Part shown: piece after piece, positions 8,309 to 17,737 of the stretch | How positions within the stretch are numbered: the first letter of the stretch is position 1 | Layout of the letters: each line of letters starts with the position of its first letter | DNA from: Faecalibacter macacae | GTDB taxonomy: Bacteria > Bacteroidota > Bacteroidia > Flavobacteriales > Weeksellaceae | DNA length: 64,000 bases | Assembly (NCBI RefSeq): GCF_003687725.1 | Contig: NZ_RDOJ01000004.1 | Coordinates: forward strand, 62,001 to 126,000 | Reading direction: 5' to 3' | Position numbers and translations under genes: made by a program | The notes under the pieces: generated by a model | What the model was told of the DNA's origin: nothing | What the model saw: the letters and a program-made list of their open reading frames with translations, nothing else | Databases searched by the model: none

Positions 8309-11164
8309 TTATCCAACAATGTTGATAATCTTACCAGGAACAATGATAATGTTTTTAGGTGTACGATCACCTAATTGTTTGATTGTACGTTCGTCGTTCA
8401 TTACAATTTCTTGAATCTCATCTTTTGATAACGATAAAGGTAGTTCTAATAAGAATTTCATTTTACCATTAAAAGAAACTGGATATTCTTTTGCATCAGC
8501 AACTAACCATTTCTCTTCAAAAGCTGGGAATTCAGCTGTAGCGATAGAAGTTTCGTGACCTAATTTCGACCATAACTCTTCTGCAATGTGTGGCGCATAA
8601 GGAGATAAAACAATTGCTAAAGGCTCTAAAATAGCTCGTTTGTTTGATTTTAATTTTCCTAATTCGTTCACCGCAATCATAAATGTAGAAACCGATGTAT
8701 TGAACGAGAAGTTGTTTACATCTTCATCAACTTTCTTAATTGTTTGGTGTAATGCTTTCATTTCTTCTTTCGTTGGTTCGTCATCCGATACGAAGAAAGT
8801 TTCTTCTGCACCTGAATGGTATAAACGCCAGAACTTCTTTAAGAAAGAGTAAACTCCAGATAAACCTTGTGTATTCCATGGTTTTGTTTGCTCTAACGGT
8901 CCTAAGAACATTTCGTATAAACGTAAAGAATCTGCACCGTATTCATCACAAATTGTATCAGGAGAAATAACGTTGAATTTTGATTTTGACATCTTCTCAA
9001 CCTCACGACCTGTGATTAATTTTCCGTCTTCTAAAACAAATTCAGCATTTGCATAATCTTCACGCCAAGCTTTGAATTTTTCTGTATCTAATTCGTCACC
9101 TCCATCTTTTAACATGTTTACGTCAACATGGATTGGTGTTGTTTCGTATTGATCTTTTAATCCTTTAGACACGAATGTATTTGTTCCGTTGATACGGTAT
9201 GCAAATGCGCTCATTCCTAAAATCATCCCTTGATTGATTAATTTCTTCGCGTATTCGTCTGTTGGAACTAATCCTTTATCGAATAAGAATTTTTGCCAAA
9301 AACGAGAATATAATAAGTGACCAGTCGCGTGCTCAGATCCACCTAAATATAAATCGACATTTTGCCAATAATTAGCAGCCGCCTGAGAAACGAATTCTTC
9401 TTCGTTTTTCGCGTCCATATAACGTAACCAGTACCAAGAAGAACCTGCCCAACCTGGCATTGTATTCAACTCAATTGGGAAAATCGTTTCATTGTTAATT
9501 AAGCTGTTATCTACAACTTTGTTAGTTGTTGTATCAAAAGCCCATTCTGTTGCGCGTCCTAATGGAGGCTCACCGTCTGCAGTTGGTAAATACTCATCAA
9601 CTTCTGGTAAGATGATTGGTAATGCTTCAGTCGGAATTGTGTAAGGCATTCCGTCTTTGAAATATACCGGAACTGGTTCTCCCCAGTAACGTTGACGAGA
9701 GAAAACAGCTTCACGTAAACGGAAGTTTGTTTTACCTTTTCCAAATCCTTTTTCTTCTAAAGCAGCAATAATCGTATATACGGCTTGTTTGTAATCTAAT
9801 CCGTTTAAGATATCAGAATCTTGTAATTCGAATCCACCTTTTTCAGTAAAAGCAGCTTCCGAAATATCTTGCCCTTTGAAGATGTTGATAATTGGTAAAT
9901 TGAAGTGGTTTGCAAATGCAAAATCACGCTCATCACCAGCAGGAACAGCCATAACAGCTCCAGTTCCGTAAGACGCTAATACATAATCACCAATCCAAAT
10001 TGGAACTTGTTTTCCTGTAAATGGATGAATTGCGTAAGCTCCTGTGAATTCTCCTGTAATATTTTTAGCATCAGCTAAACGATCACGCTCCGAACGTTTC
10101 GAAGTATAATCTACATAAGCATCAACTTTAGCTTTGTATTCTTCTGTAGTAATTTCAGTAACTAATGGGTGTTCTGGCGCTAATGTAACGTAAGAAACAC
10201 CAAAAACTGTATCAGGGCGTGTAGTGAAAACTTCAATTTTTTGATCGTTTCCAACAACATCAAAGAAAATAGAAGCTCCTTGAGATTTTCCAATCCAATT
10301 ACGTTGCGCTTCTTTGATAGCATCAGACCAATCGATATTATCTAAACCTGTTAATAAACGATCAGCATAAGCAGTGATACGCATCATCCATTGTGTCATT
10401 TTTTTACGCACAACTGGGAATCCACCACGCTCAGATAAACCGTTAATCACTTCGTCATTTGCTAATACAGTTCCTAAATCTGCACACCAGTTAACTTCAG
10501 CTTCAGCTAAGAAAGTTAAACGGTATTTTAATAAAATTGCTTGTTGTTCTTTTTCAGAATATGCATTCCATTCTTCAGCAGTAAAAATTGTAACATCTTC
10601 GTCTGCAACTGCGTTTACATTTGTATTTCCTTCAGCATTGAAAGTCTCAACTAATTTTTCAATTGATTCAGCTTTATTAGTTGTGTTATCATAGTAAGAA
10701 TCAAATAATTGGTTGAAAATCCATTGCGTCCATTTATAATATTCTGGGTTTGATGTACGAATCTCACGATCCCAATCGTATCCCATACCAATTTTCTTTA
10801 ATTGGTTTTCGTAACCTGCAATTACATTTCCTTGTTTATCAACCCCACCTTCGATATTTACTTTCGTAGTAACAGCTGGGTGTTGACCAGTTTGAATTGC
10901 ATATTGCTCTGCAGGTAAACCAAATGAATCGTAACCTATTGGGTGTAAAACATTAAAACCTTTTAATTTTTTGTAACGTGCAAAGATATCAGACGCGATA
11001 TACCCCAATGGGTGACCAACGTGCAATCCCGCTCCAGAAGGGTAAGGAAACATATCTAACACATAAAATTTAGGTTTATCTGAATTGTTATCAGCTTTAA
11101 ATGTTTTGTTGTCGATCCAAAATTTTTGCCATTTTGATTCGATTTCATTTGGACTATATTGCAT
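8309..11164 (-). CDS. leuS: leucyl-tRNA synthetase
   Basis: This 951-residue class I synthetase charges tRNA-Leu. The N-terminus YSPNEIESKWQKFWIDNKTF is typical. The HIGH-type motif is HVGHPLGYI near residue 48 and the KMSKS loop is KMSKSKFN near residue 720. The editing domain lies between them (TTRPDTVFGVSYVTLAPEHP). The length exceeds the E. coli enzyme (860) because of insertions of the kind seen in Bacteroidota. It is a single gene with its own promoter and terminator. Several shorter open frames on either strand within it are shadows. Confidence 0.98.
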   Translation of the reverse strand: MQYSPNEIESKWQKFWIDNKTFKADNNSDKPKFYVLDMFPYPSGAGLHVGHPLGYIASDIFARYKKLKGFNVLHPIGYDSFGLPAEQYAIQTGQHPAVTTKVNIEGGVDKQGNVIAGYENQLKKIGMGYDWDREIRTSNPEYYKWTQWIFNQLFDSYYDNTTNKAESIEKLVETFNAEGNTNVNAVADEDVTIFTAEEWNAYSEKEQQAILLKYRLTFLAEAEVNWCADLGTVLANDEVINGLSERGGFPVVRKKMTQWMMRITAYADRLLTGLDNIDWSDAIKEAQRNWIGKSQGASIFFDVVGNDQKIEVFTTRPDTVFGVSYVTLAPEHPLVTEITTEEYKAKVDAYVDYTSKRSERDRLADAKNITGEFTGAYAIHPFTGKQVPIWIGDYVLASYGTGAVMAVPAGDERDFAFANHFNLPIINIFKGQDISEAAFTEKGGFELQDSDILNGLDYKQAVYTIIAALEEKGFGKGKTNFRLREAVFSRQRYWGEPVPVYFKDGMPYTIPTEALPIILPEVDEYLPTADGEPPLGRATEWAFDTTTNKVVDNSLINNETIFPIELNTMPGWAGSSWYWLRYMDAKNEEEFVSQAAANYWQNVDLYLGGSEHATGHLLYSRFWQKFLFDKGLVPTDEYAKKLINQGMILGMSAFAYRINGTNTFVSKGLKDQYETTPIHVDVNMLKDGGDELDTEKFKAWREDYANAEFVLEDGKLITGREVEKMSKSKFNVISPDTICDEYGADSLRLYEMFLGPLEQTKPWNTQGLSGVYSFLKKFWRLYHSGAEETFFVSDDEPTKEEMKALHQTIKKVDEDVNNFSFNTSVSTFMIAVNELGKLKSNKRAILEPLAIVLSPYAPHIAEELWSKLGHETSIATAEFPAFEEKWLVADAKEYPVSFNGKMKFLLELPLSLSKDEIQEIVMNDERTIKQLGDRTPKNIIIVPGKIINIVG

Positions 11165-11195
11165 TACTGAAGATTATATTAAAATTAAATTACCG

Positions 11196-11225
11196 CAAAT
11201 TTACGTTTTTTACTTATCTTTTAAA
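11196..11225 (-). promoter_or_regulatory. leuS promoter
   Basis: On the minus strand TTTA (11225-11222), an 18-bp spacer, then a perfect TAAATTTG -7 box (11203-11196). The predicted leader is about 25 nt. Confidence 0.7.
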
Positions 11226-11281
11226 GAAGATTAACGATATTTGTAGTTATAAGAACGTGTTTCTTTGAATTATCCTAACCT

Positions 11282-11683
11282 ATGAAAAAAGACCTAATAT
11301 TTTATGCATTTGTTGCTTTATTTTTCTTTGTAATATTATTTTCTGTTCGTTATATAGTGAATGTAACAAGGATTTTTGTTGATTTTGAAGAAAAGATTAG
11401 CCCCATAGAAATATTTTGGGAAATCGATTCTAATGATTCAATATTAAGAATTAAAGAACCTATATATATGTCTAATAATTACTTTTTATGTGATAAACAA
11501 AGAGACAAATTTACTTTAAATAAAGATTCAGTTTTATTAAATGAGATTAACAATGAATTTACAGAAAATAAAGGTTCAATATTGAATTTAAAACCACCTT
11601 ATGTATTATGGAAAAGTGCACAAAATGATACTGTTAAGGTTTTTAAAAATGAAAAACTATTAATGTTTGTTCGTTCAAATTAA
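11282..11683 (+). CDS. small membrane-anchored hypothetical protein
   Basis: I do not recognise this 133-residue protein. One hydrophobic helix covers about residues 6-27 (LIFYAFVALFFFVILFSVRY), followed by a soluble domain of about 105 residues that should lie outside the cytoplasm. It is rich in Asn, Ile, Glu and Lys and has no cysteine pair or lipobox. It stands between leuS and the histidine kinase, and its stop codon overlaps the convergent kinase stop by 4 bp. No function can be inferred. Confidence 0.6.
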   Translation: MKKDLIFYAFVALFFFVILFSVRYIVNVTRIFVDFEEKISPIEIFWEIDSNDSILRIKEPIYMSNNYFLCDKQRDKFTLNKDSVLLNEINNEFTENKGSILNLKPPYVLWKSAQNDTVKVFKNEKLLMFVRSN

Positions 11684-12714
11684 TTAGCTTTTCGAAGATA
11701 GAAAAAGAAGTTAGAACCTTTTCCGAATTTACTTTGAACACTGATTTTTTGGTTATGAGCTTCTAAAATATGTTTTACAATAGCTAAACCTAAACCAGAG
11801 CCACCTTGGTTTCTGTTTCTAGATTTATCCACACGATAAAAACGTTCAAAAATTCGGTCAATATCTTCTTGTTTAATCCCGACTCCTTGGTCTTTAACCA
11901 TAATTTTCACACGTTCTTCAGTTTCATGAAATTCGATTTTAATTTCAGTATTAGAATCTGAATAGTTAATAGCATTAACAACAAGATTGATTAAAACTTG
12001 TTGAATTTTCTCTATATCACCCATTACTTTTAAAGGATAATTTGTAGGATGATTTAGAGTTAATTTTATTTCGTTTTTTTCTGCTTTAATTTCTAATAAA
12101 TCAATAACTTCTTGTGCTAAGGCTACTATGTTGAAAGGAATGTTTTGAACATTAATTCGACCTTTTTCTAATTCAGATATCATATCCAAATCTTTAACCA
12201 AGTAAATCAAACGATCTACAGATTTATTGATACGATTCAAGTATTTATCACGAATATTTTCATCATCAATACCACCTTCAATCAATGTTAAAAGATATCC
12301 TTGTACCGAAAAAAGAGGAGTTTTAAGTTCGTGAGAAATGTTTCCTAAAAATTCGCGTCTATAATTTTCACGTTCATTTAAGAAATCAATTTCTTTGGAT
12401 TGTACTTGTGTAATATTTGAAATTTGTTGAGATAATCCTTCAAAATCTACTTCCTCAGTTGTGGAAACGATTGGTAAATTTTTTGAAATCTCAGTAAAAT
12501 CTTTTCGTCTTTGATTTTTTACAATTAATACGAAAAATATGTTTAATCCAATTAAAATTAACAGGAGTAAAGTAAGAAAATAAGGAATATTAGCAATGAT
12601 AAAGTTAATATTCCCGAACCATAAAAATGTAAACCCAATAAATCCGCCACCAATTAATAGTGTCGTAATTAGGGCGTAAAGAAAAAGATTGTAAATCTTA
12701 AAATTAGAAGCCAT
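11680..12714 (-). CDS. PhoR-like sensor histidine kinase
   Basis: A 344-residue sensor kinase. Two membrane helices lie at about residues 10-32 and 37-65 with almost no extracytoplasmic loop, so it probably senses within the membrane or through a partner, as PhoR does. The H box is GNISHELKTPLFSVQGYLL near residue 124, the N box QVLINLVVNAINYS, G1 KDQGVGI and G2 GGSGLGLAIVKHI. No PAS or HAMP domain is obvious. The gene starts 8 bp after the response regulator, so the two form an operon. Short-loop topology and the neighbours suggest phosphate sensing, an inference that needs the pho-box evidence to hold. Confidence 0.85.
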   Translation of the reverse strand: MASNFKIYNLFLYALITTLLIGGGFIGFTFLWFGNINFIIANIPYFLTLLLLILIGLNIFFVLIVKNQRRKDFTEISKNLPIVSTTEEVDFEGLSQQISNITQVQSKEIDFLNERENYRREFLGNISHELKTPLFSVQGYLLTLIEGGIDDENIRDKYLNRINKSVDRLIYLVKDLDMISELEKGRINVQNIPFNIVALAQEVIDLLEIKAEKNEIKLTLNHPTNYPLKVMGDIEKIQQVLINLVVNAINYSDSNTEIKIEFHETEERVKIMVKDQGVGIKQEDIDRIFERFYRVDKSRNRNQGGSGLGLAIVKHILEAHNQKISVQSKFGKGSNFFFYLRKAN

Positions 12715-12722
12715 TACTTCGT

Positions 12723-13403
12723 TTAATCGTTTATTTTATATCCGATACCTTTAATTGTAGAAAAGCGTTCGTTACCAAACTTCTCTCGTAATTTGCGCAT
12801 ATGTACATCTATTGTACGACCACCAACAACAACTTCATTTCCCCAAACTTTGTCTAAAATTTCTTCTCTTTTAAAAACACGTTCTGGATTTGAAGCCAAT
12901 AAAGCGATTAATTCAAATTCTTTACGGGGTAATAAAAACTCTTCGTCTAAGAAAGTTACTTTGTAAGTTTCTCTATTAATCTCGAAGTTCTTTAACTTGA
13001 TTATTTGGTCTTGAGCAGGTTCGTTAGTATTTTTTAATTTTAATAAAGCATTTAATTTACTTATTAAAACTTTTGGTTTGATGGGTTTTAAAATATAGTC
13101 ATTTGCTCCTGCTTCGTAACCTGCTAACTGAGAAAAATCTTCGGCTCTTGCAGATAAGAAAACGACTAAGGTATCTTTAAAAGATTCTAATTTTCTTAAT
13201 TCACTACACATTTCCATACCGTCCATCAGAGGCATCATTACGTCTAATAAAATTAAATCTGGGCGGAAAACTTTAGCTTGTCTAAGACCTTCAACACCAT
13301 TGTTAGCTGTCTCTACTTCGAAACCTTCTTTTTTAAGATTATATCCTATAAATTCTAAGATATCTGGTTCGTCATCTACTAAAAGTATTTTAATGTTTTT
13401 CAT
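12723..13403 (-). CDS. PhoB/OmpR-like response regulator
   Basis: I choose the ATG at 13403, giving 226 residues. The longer frame from 13439 adds 12 residues that do not fit the family, whose members begin KILLVDDEPDILEF. The receiver domain has acidic Asp-Asp near residue 10 and the phospho-acceptor Asp in LILLDVMMP. The C-terminal winged helix shows PRKEFELIALLASNPERVF, GRTIDVHMRKLREKF and the IKGIGYKI end. It is transcribed divergently from a TonB receptor gene, and the 197-bp gap holds direct repeats with pho-box spacing. The kinase gene follows in the same operon. Confidence 0.92.
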   Translation of the reverse strand: MKNIKILLVDDEPDILEFIGYNLKKEGFEVETANNGVEGLRQAKVFRPDLILLDVMMPLMDGMEMCSELRKLESFKDTLVVFLSARAEDFSQLAGYEAGANDYILKPIKPKVLISKLNALLKLKNTNEPAQDQIIKLKNFEINRETYKVTFLDEEFLLPRKEFELIALLASNPERVFKREEILDKVWGNEVVVGGRTIDVHMRKLREKFGNERFSTIKGIGYKIND

Positions 13404-13485
13404 GTTTGTTTTGTTGATTAACGTTGATTTAACCCGCACGTAAATTTAAGGTAATATTTGCTTTATACTACATCGGAAACGGTTC

Positions 13486-13544
13486 TTAACATTGATTTAA
13501 AATTACGCAAATTAGTTAACATAACGGTAACAAATCCTTTACGT
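13486..13544. promoter_or_regulatory. pho-box-like direct repeats (possible PhoB operator)
   Basis: Seven-base units with 11-bp periodicity: TTAACAT (13516-13522), GTAACAA (13527-13533) and TTTACGT (13538-13544), each separated by 4 bp. A further pair, TTAACAT (13486-13492) and TTAAAAT (13497-13503), has the same spacing. PhoB operators in other bacteria are 7-bp direct repeats separated by 4 bp. Position between the regulator and the TonB operon fits control of either or both. Confidence 0.45.
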
Positions 13545-13600
13545 TAAGAAAAACTGTTTTTGCGACAGACTCTAGAAATTTGCCCTAAACAAACACGGAA

Positions 13601-16345
13601 ATGAAAAAGAATTTAACGTTATTATTCGCTTTAGCAACTACAGGTCTATTTGCTCAGAGTAATATAGAAATTAAAGGAAAACTTTATAATCAACTTACAA
13701 ATACTGTTTTAGCTGATACAAAATTTAAAATAGAAGATTTAGGTTTAGAAGCTAAGACAAATAGTGAAGGAAATTATACAATAGAGATTTCTGAAGATGC
13801 TTATGAAGTTGAATTATCAGTTGAAGGTTTTGAAAAAGTGAAACAACTTTTAGGTGAGCAAACAACTTTAAATATCTATTTAAAACCGGAAGAAATTAAG
13901 TCTGAAGATATTGATTTATCGACTGCAACTATTACTGTACAAAGAAATAAAGCAGCAGAGGCAAATCTTCTTAACATGCAAAAAAAGTCTACTCAAATTG
14001 TTGAAAATATAGGACAAGTTGAGATGGACCGTAAAGGAATTAGTGATGCAGCTGGAGCTGTAGCTAAAATGTCTGGAGTTACTAAACAAGAAGGAACAGG
14101 AAATGTTTTTGTAAGAGGGTTAGGAGATCGTTATAATTCGACATCGTTAAATGGTCTTCCTATACCTTCGGAGAATCCAGGGAATAAAAATATCAAGTTA
14201 GATTTATTCTCAACTGATATTATCGAATATATTTCGATGTACAAAACGTATAGTAGCCAAATTAATGCAGATTTTGGAGGTGCAAACGTAGATATAACTT
14301 CTAAAAGATACGATGGTAAAGGTTTTTTTCAGGTTGGATTAGGAACTTCTATTAACTCGAATGCTTTAGACAATAAAGCATATAAACTACAAGAAGGACC
14401 AAACTATTTTGGATTCAAAACAACTAAAATTCCAACTAATGTATTAGGTGGTTATAATTTCGAGAATAGTTTAAATCCAGTTGGAAGACCATCAGTTGGA
14501 GGATCTTTTAACTTAAAGGGAGGAAAGAGTTATCGTTTTAATAACGGATCAAAATTCGGATTTTTCGCTTCAGCTGCTTTCGATAGTAATGGAGAACGTT
14601 TACAGGATGGTGTTGCAAGAACTGTAGATGCACATGGGAATGGAGTCAAAGATTTTCACACGTTTACAAGCAATAAATACAATACAAATACAACAGGTTT
14701 AATTAATTTATTTTACGATATTAATCCTGATCATAAATTAAGAGCAAATAGTATTTTAATCAATAATTCTTCTCAATCTCTAAACGAGTACAATGGTTAT
14801 GTTCGTGATATTAATGAGAATGAAAACGGATTAGTTCGTCGTGGAACTTATGAAAGAAATACGTTATTAATCAACCAATTATTAGGTGAACACAAGTTCA
14901 GTGAAAGATCTGACTTTAATTGGGGAATTTCATATAACACGATTAAAAACGAAATGCCAGATCGTATCCAAAATACATTAAGATATGCTGAAAATGATGA
15001 ACAATATTATTTAGCAAATCAAGATGCTTCTTTATCGCACCGTTATTTTCAAGAGTTAAAAGAAGATGAAATGGCAGCTAATTTAGCTTACAGTTTAAAG
15101 TTAGGAGTTGATGGATATGCTTACAAAGCAAAATTAACTGTAGGTTATCAAGGACGTTATAAAGAAAGAAATTTAGAAGCAAACCAATTCAATTTAAAAG
15201 TGAACAAAGGAGATCTTGCTGTAGATCCAAATAATCTTGATGGATTCTTTAATCAAGCGAATTACGGTTCTCACTTTTTAATTTCAACATTTGATAGTTA
15301 TAACGGAAGTTATCGTCCACAAGAATACTCAGGAGAACAAACCATTAATGCAGGTTTTGCTGAGTTAGAATATCACTTCTCAGATCGTTTCATGGCAATC
15401 GTTGGTTTACGTGGAGAACACATCAATCAATTAGTTGATTGGAGAACAGCATTATCACAAGGAAAAAACGAATTTGATCAATTCGAAATCTTACCAAGTT
15501 TAGCAATGCGTTACAAAGTAAACGATAAAAATAATTTGCGTTTCGCAGCTTCTAAAACATACACTTTACCACAGTTTAAAGAACGTGCAATGTTCGTTTA
15601 CGAAGACGTAACAGAAATAGAAAGAGGTAATCCAATGCTTTACGCTTCTACAAACTATAATGCAGATCTTAAATTGGAATGGTTCCCAAAACAAGGGGAA
15701 ATTTTATCGGTTGCAGCGTTTGGTAAGTATATCGTAGATCCAATTAACAAAGTAACTATTGCATCATCGGCAAATGATCAATCGTATGCTAATACGGGTG
15801 ATTGGGGTTATGCAATTGGAGTTGAGGTTGAAGCGCGTAAAGCAATTATTGATAATAAAGGTTTAAATCCAGAACAAGTTACAATTGGATTAAATGCAGC
15901 TTACATGCAAACAAAGCAAGAGCTAAACGATGATAAAGTTTTTAAAGAAACTTATTTTAATGGTGGCCGTATAAATACTAACTTTACTTTTAATGAAGAT
16001 AGTTTTACAGGAGCGTCAGATTTAGTTTTAAACGCAGATATATCTTACTCTAAAAAATGGGAGAAAGGAGGAAGTATTTTAGCTACAGTTGCTTATAATT
16101 ATTTCTCTGATAGATTGTATTCTTTAGGAACAGAAACTAGAGGAAATCAAGTAGACAAAGGATTTGGAACGTTAGATTTTATTTTACGAACTAAATTAGA
16201 TAAGAACATCGGAATCAATTTAGCTGCGAAGAACTTATTAAATCCAGTTATCCGAAGAGTACAAGATAATTTAAACGGAGCAGTGGATATTTTAAGTTAC
16301 AAAAGAGGTATGAACTTTAGTTTAGGACTTAATTACCAATTTTAA
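13601..16345 (+). CDS. TonB-dependent outer-membrane receptor
   Basis: A 914-residue receptor with signal peptide MKKNLTLLFALATTGLFAQ, a CarboxypepD_reg-like beta domain (about 22-95), a plug domain (about 120-235, with the motif VRGLGDRYNSTSLNGLP) and a long beta-barrel ending in an aromatic residue (LNYQF). It would import a ligand across the outer membrane using TonB energy. No SusD partner follows; instead a beta-helix lipoprotein is encoded 31 bp downstream. The adjacent PhoR/PhoB-like system and pho-box-like repeats suggest a phosphorus-containing ligand. This is inference; iron or other ligands remain possible. Confidence 0.9.
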   Translation: MKKNLTLLFALATTGLFAQSNIEIKGKLYNQLTNTVLADTKFKIEDLGLEAKTNSEGNYTIEISEDAYEVELSVEGFEKVKQLLGEQTTLNIYLKPEEIKSEDIDLSTATITVQRNKAAEANLLNMQKKSTQIVENIGQVEMDRKGISDAAGAVAKMSGVTKQEGTGNVFVRGLGDRYNSTSLNGLPIPSENPGNKNIKLDLFSTDIIEYISMYKTYSSQINADFGGANVDITSKRYDGKGFFQVGLGTSINSNALDNKAYKLQEGPNYFGFKTTKIPTNVLGGYNFENSLNPVGRPSVGGSFNLKGGKSYRFNNGSKFGFFASAAFDSNGERLQDGVARTVDAHGNGVKDFHTFTSNKYNTNTTGLINLFYDINPDHKLRANSILINNSSQSLNEYNGYVRDINENENGLVRRGTYERNTLLINQLLGEHKFSERSDFNWGISYNTIKNEMPDRIQNTLRYAENDEQYYLANQDASLSHRYFQELKEDEMAANLAYSLKLGVDGYAYKAKLTVGYQGRYKERNLEANQFNLKVNKGDLAVDPNNLDGFFNQANYGSHFLISTFDSYNGSYRPQEYSGEQTINAGFAELEYHFSDRFMAIVGLRGEHINQLVDWRTALSQGKNEFDQFEILPSLAMRYKVNDKNNLRFAASKTYTLPQFKERAMFVYEDVTEIERGNPMLYASTNYNADLKLEWFPKQGEILSVAAFGKYIVDPINKVTIASSANDQSYANTGDWGYAIGVEVEARKAIIDNKGLNPEQVTIGLNAAYMQTKQELNDDKVFKETYFNGGRINTNFTFNEDSFTGASDLVLNADISYSKKWEKGGSILATVAYNYFSDRLYSLGTETRGNQVDKGFGTLDFILRTKLDKNIGINLAAKNLLNPVIRRVQDNLNGAVDILSYKRGMNFSLGLNYQF

Positions 16346-16376
16346 AAATCAATTTAAAACACAAACATAAAAAACA

Positions 16377-17534
16377 ATGAAAAAATCAGTATTCAAATTA
16401 TTAGCTTTATTTGCTGTTTCATCAGTCGCATTAGTAGGTTGTTCTAATGATGATGATAGCGGGGATTCTAATTCTTCAGGTTTTGTTGCAAATCCAGCAG
16501 ATTTCAAAGGAGATATTAAAGCTGGAGATAATGTAACTTTAGATCCATCTAAAACATATTACTTAACAGGAAAGTTACAAATCAACGAAGGTGGAAAGTT
16601 AACAATTCCAGCTGGTACAAGAATTGTAGCAAATGGAGGAACTTCATCTTTCGTAGCAGTAGCACAAGGAGGTCAAATATTTGTTAATGGAACAGCAACA
16701 GCACCGGTTGTATTTACCTCTGAAAATAGAACGCCAGGAGCTTGGGGTGGAGTAGTTTTATGTGGTAAAGCGCCAATCAATAAAGCAACGACAGCATCTG
16801 CTGAGGTTTCAGAATTAACTTATGGAGGAACTGTTGCAAATGATAATTCAGGTGTGATTCAATATACGCGTATTGAATATGCAGGTGCGGCTTACAATTC
16901 AGAAAAAGAATTTAATGGTTTATCACTATTCGGAGTTGGTTCAGGAACAAAAATCGAGTATGTTCAATTACATGAAGGTGCTGACGATGGAATTGAATTT
17001 TTCGGAGGAACTGTTAATACAAAATATATTATCGCTAACGGAAACGAAGACGATCAATTTGACTGGACTGAAGGTTGGAATGGATCAAATGAATTTTGGT
17101 ATTCTAAAGCAAGTTTAGGTAGAGGAAATCGTGGAATAGAAGCAGATAATAACTCTAATAATCATACGTTAGGACCAGTTTCTAACCCTACAATTACGAA
17201 TATGACATTAGTAGGTTTAGGGGCTTCATATAATGGTTCGGAGAATCAAGCAATTAAATTACGTGTCGGTACAAAAGGTAAATTAGAAAATGTAGTATTA
17301 GCAGGTTGGGCAAAAGGTATAGATATCGAGCATGATGCTACTTTAGCAGGTATTCCAAATGACTTATTTATTAAAAATGTTCAGTTTGTTGATGTAGGAA
17401 CAGAAGCAAGTGGAAAAAAATCTGACGGATCTTCAATCTCAGTTGCTAATGCTTACAATGTTCAAAATAACAACGGAGCAGGAAATGGAGCTAGTACTCC
17501 AACTTGGGCTCAGGGTTGGACAATAGGATTATAA
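16377..17534 (+). CDS. beta-helix-like surface lipoprotein partner of the TonB receptor
   Basis: A 385-residue lipoprotein. The lipobox ends at Cys22 (ALVGC) and is followed by SNDDD, acidic residues just after the cysteine that resemble the Bacteroidota signal for lipoprotein export to the cell surface. The body is rich in Gly, Asn and Thr with repeated strand patterns (KLTIPAGTRIVANGG, GGQIFVNGTATAPVVFTS, TKIEYVQLHEGADDGIEFF), typical of a right-handed parallel beta-helix. It lies 31 bp after the TonB receptor gene, so it is probably an operon partner that binds or processes the receptor's substrate. I know no biochemical role for this subfamily. Two hairpins follow. Confidence 0.8.
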   Translation: MKKSVFKLLALFAVSSVALVGCSNDDDSGDSNSSGFVANPADFKGDIKAGDNVTLDPSKTYYLTGKLQINEGGKLTIPAGTRIVANGGTSSFVAVAQGGQIFVNGTATAPVVFTSENRTPGAWGGVVLCGKAPINKATTASAEVSELTYGGTVANDNSGVIQYTRIEYAGAAYNSEKEFNGLSLFGVGSGTKIEYVQLHEGADDGIEFFGGTVNTKYIIANGNEDDQFDWTEGWNGSNEFWYSKASLGRGNRGIEADNNSNNHTLGPVSNPTITNMTLVGLGASYNGSENQAIKLRVGTKGKLENVVLAGWAKGIDIEHDATLAGIPNDLFIKNVQFVDVGTEASGKKSDGSSISVANAYNVQNNNGAGNGASTPTWAQGWTIGL

Positions 17535-17547
17535 ATTATTTATAATA

Positions 17548-17624
17548 AAGTGCTAAAAGTTGAGCACTTCGTGTTTGTAGTCGCCTTTTTAAGAAGTTTA
17601 TACTTTTAAATAGGCGACTTTTTA
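17548..17624 (+). terminator. double hairpin terminator of the TonB-lipoprotein operon
   Basis: A first hairpin pairs AAGTGCT (17548-17554) with AGCACTT (17563-17569). A longer one pairs AGTCGCCT (17579-17586) with AGGCGACT (17612-17619), with an inner TTTAAGAAGT/ACTTTTAAA stem, and ends in a T run. Confidence 0.8.
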
Positions 17625-17678
17625 TAAAATAAAAAGTTAAATCAAATAACTGAATTAAAATAAGTTATTTAGAAAAAG

Positions 17679-17691
17679 TCCAAATTGGACA
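17679..17691. promoter_or_regulatory. 13-bp palindrome GTCCAA-A-TTGGAC in the sufT-like promoter
   Basis: A perfect inverted repeat of 6-bp arms around one base, located 8 bp upstream of the -7 box, where a repressor would block RNA polymerase. The binding factor is unknown. Confidence 0.5.
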
Positions 17692-17699
17692 AAGAGTTG

Positions 17700-17707
17700 T
17701 ACATTTG
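17700..17707 (+). promoter_or_regulatory. -7 promoter element of the sufT-like gene
   Basis: A perfect TACATTTG box. It overlaps an in-frame TTG at 17705, which rules out that TTG as a start and supports the ATG at 17738. Confidence 0.6.
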
Positions 17708-17737
17708 CAATTGCAAATAGAAATTCATTTATCAAAA

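Noticed and set aside
8640-10694. Several plus-strand and one minus-strand open frames of 60-106 residues inside leuS
   Set aside because: Shadows of the strongly supported leuS frame; compositions unlike real proteins.
16873-17118. 81-residue frame inside the beta-helix lipoprotein gene
   Set aside because: Out-of-frame shadow of a gene with signal peptide and family features.
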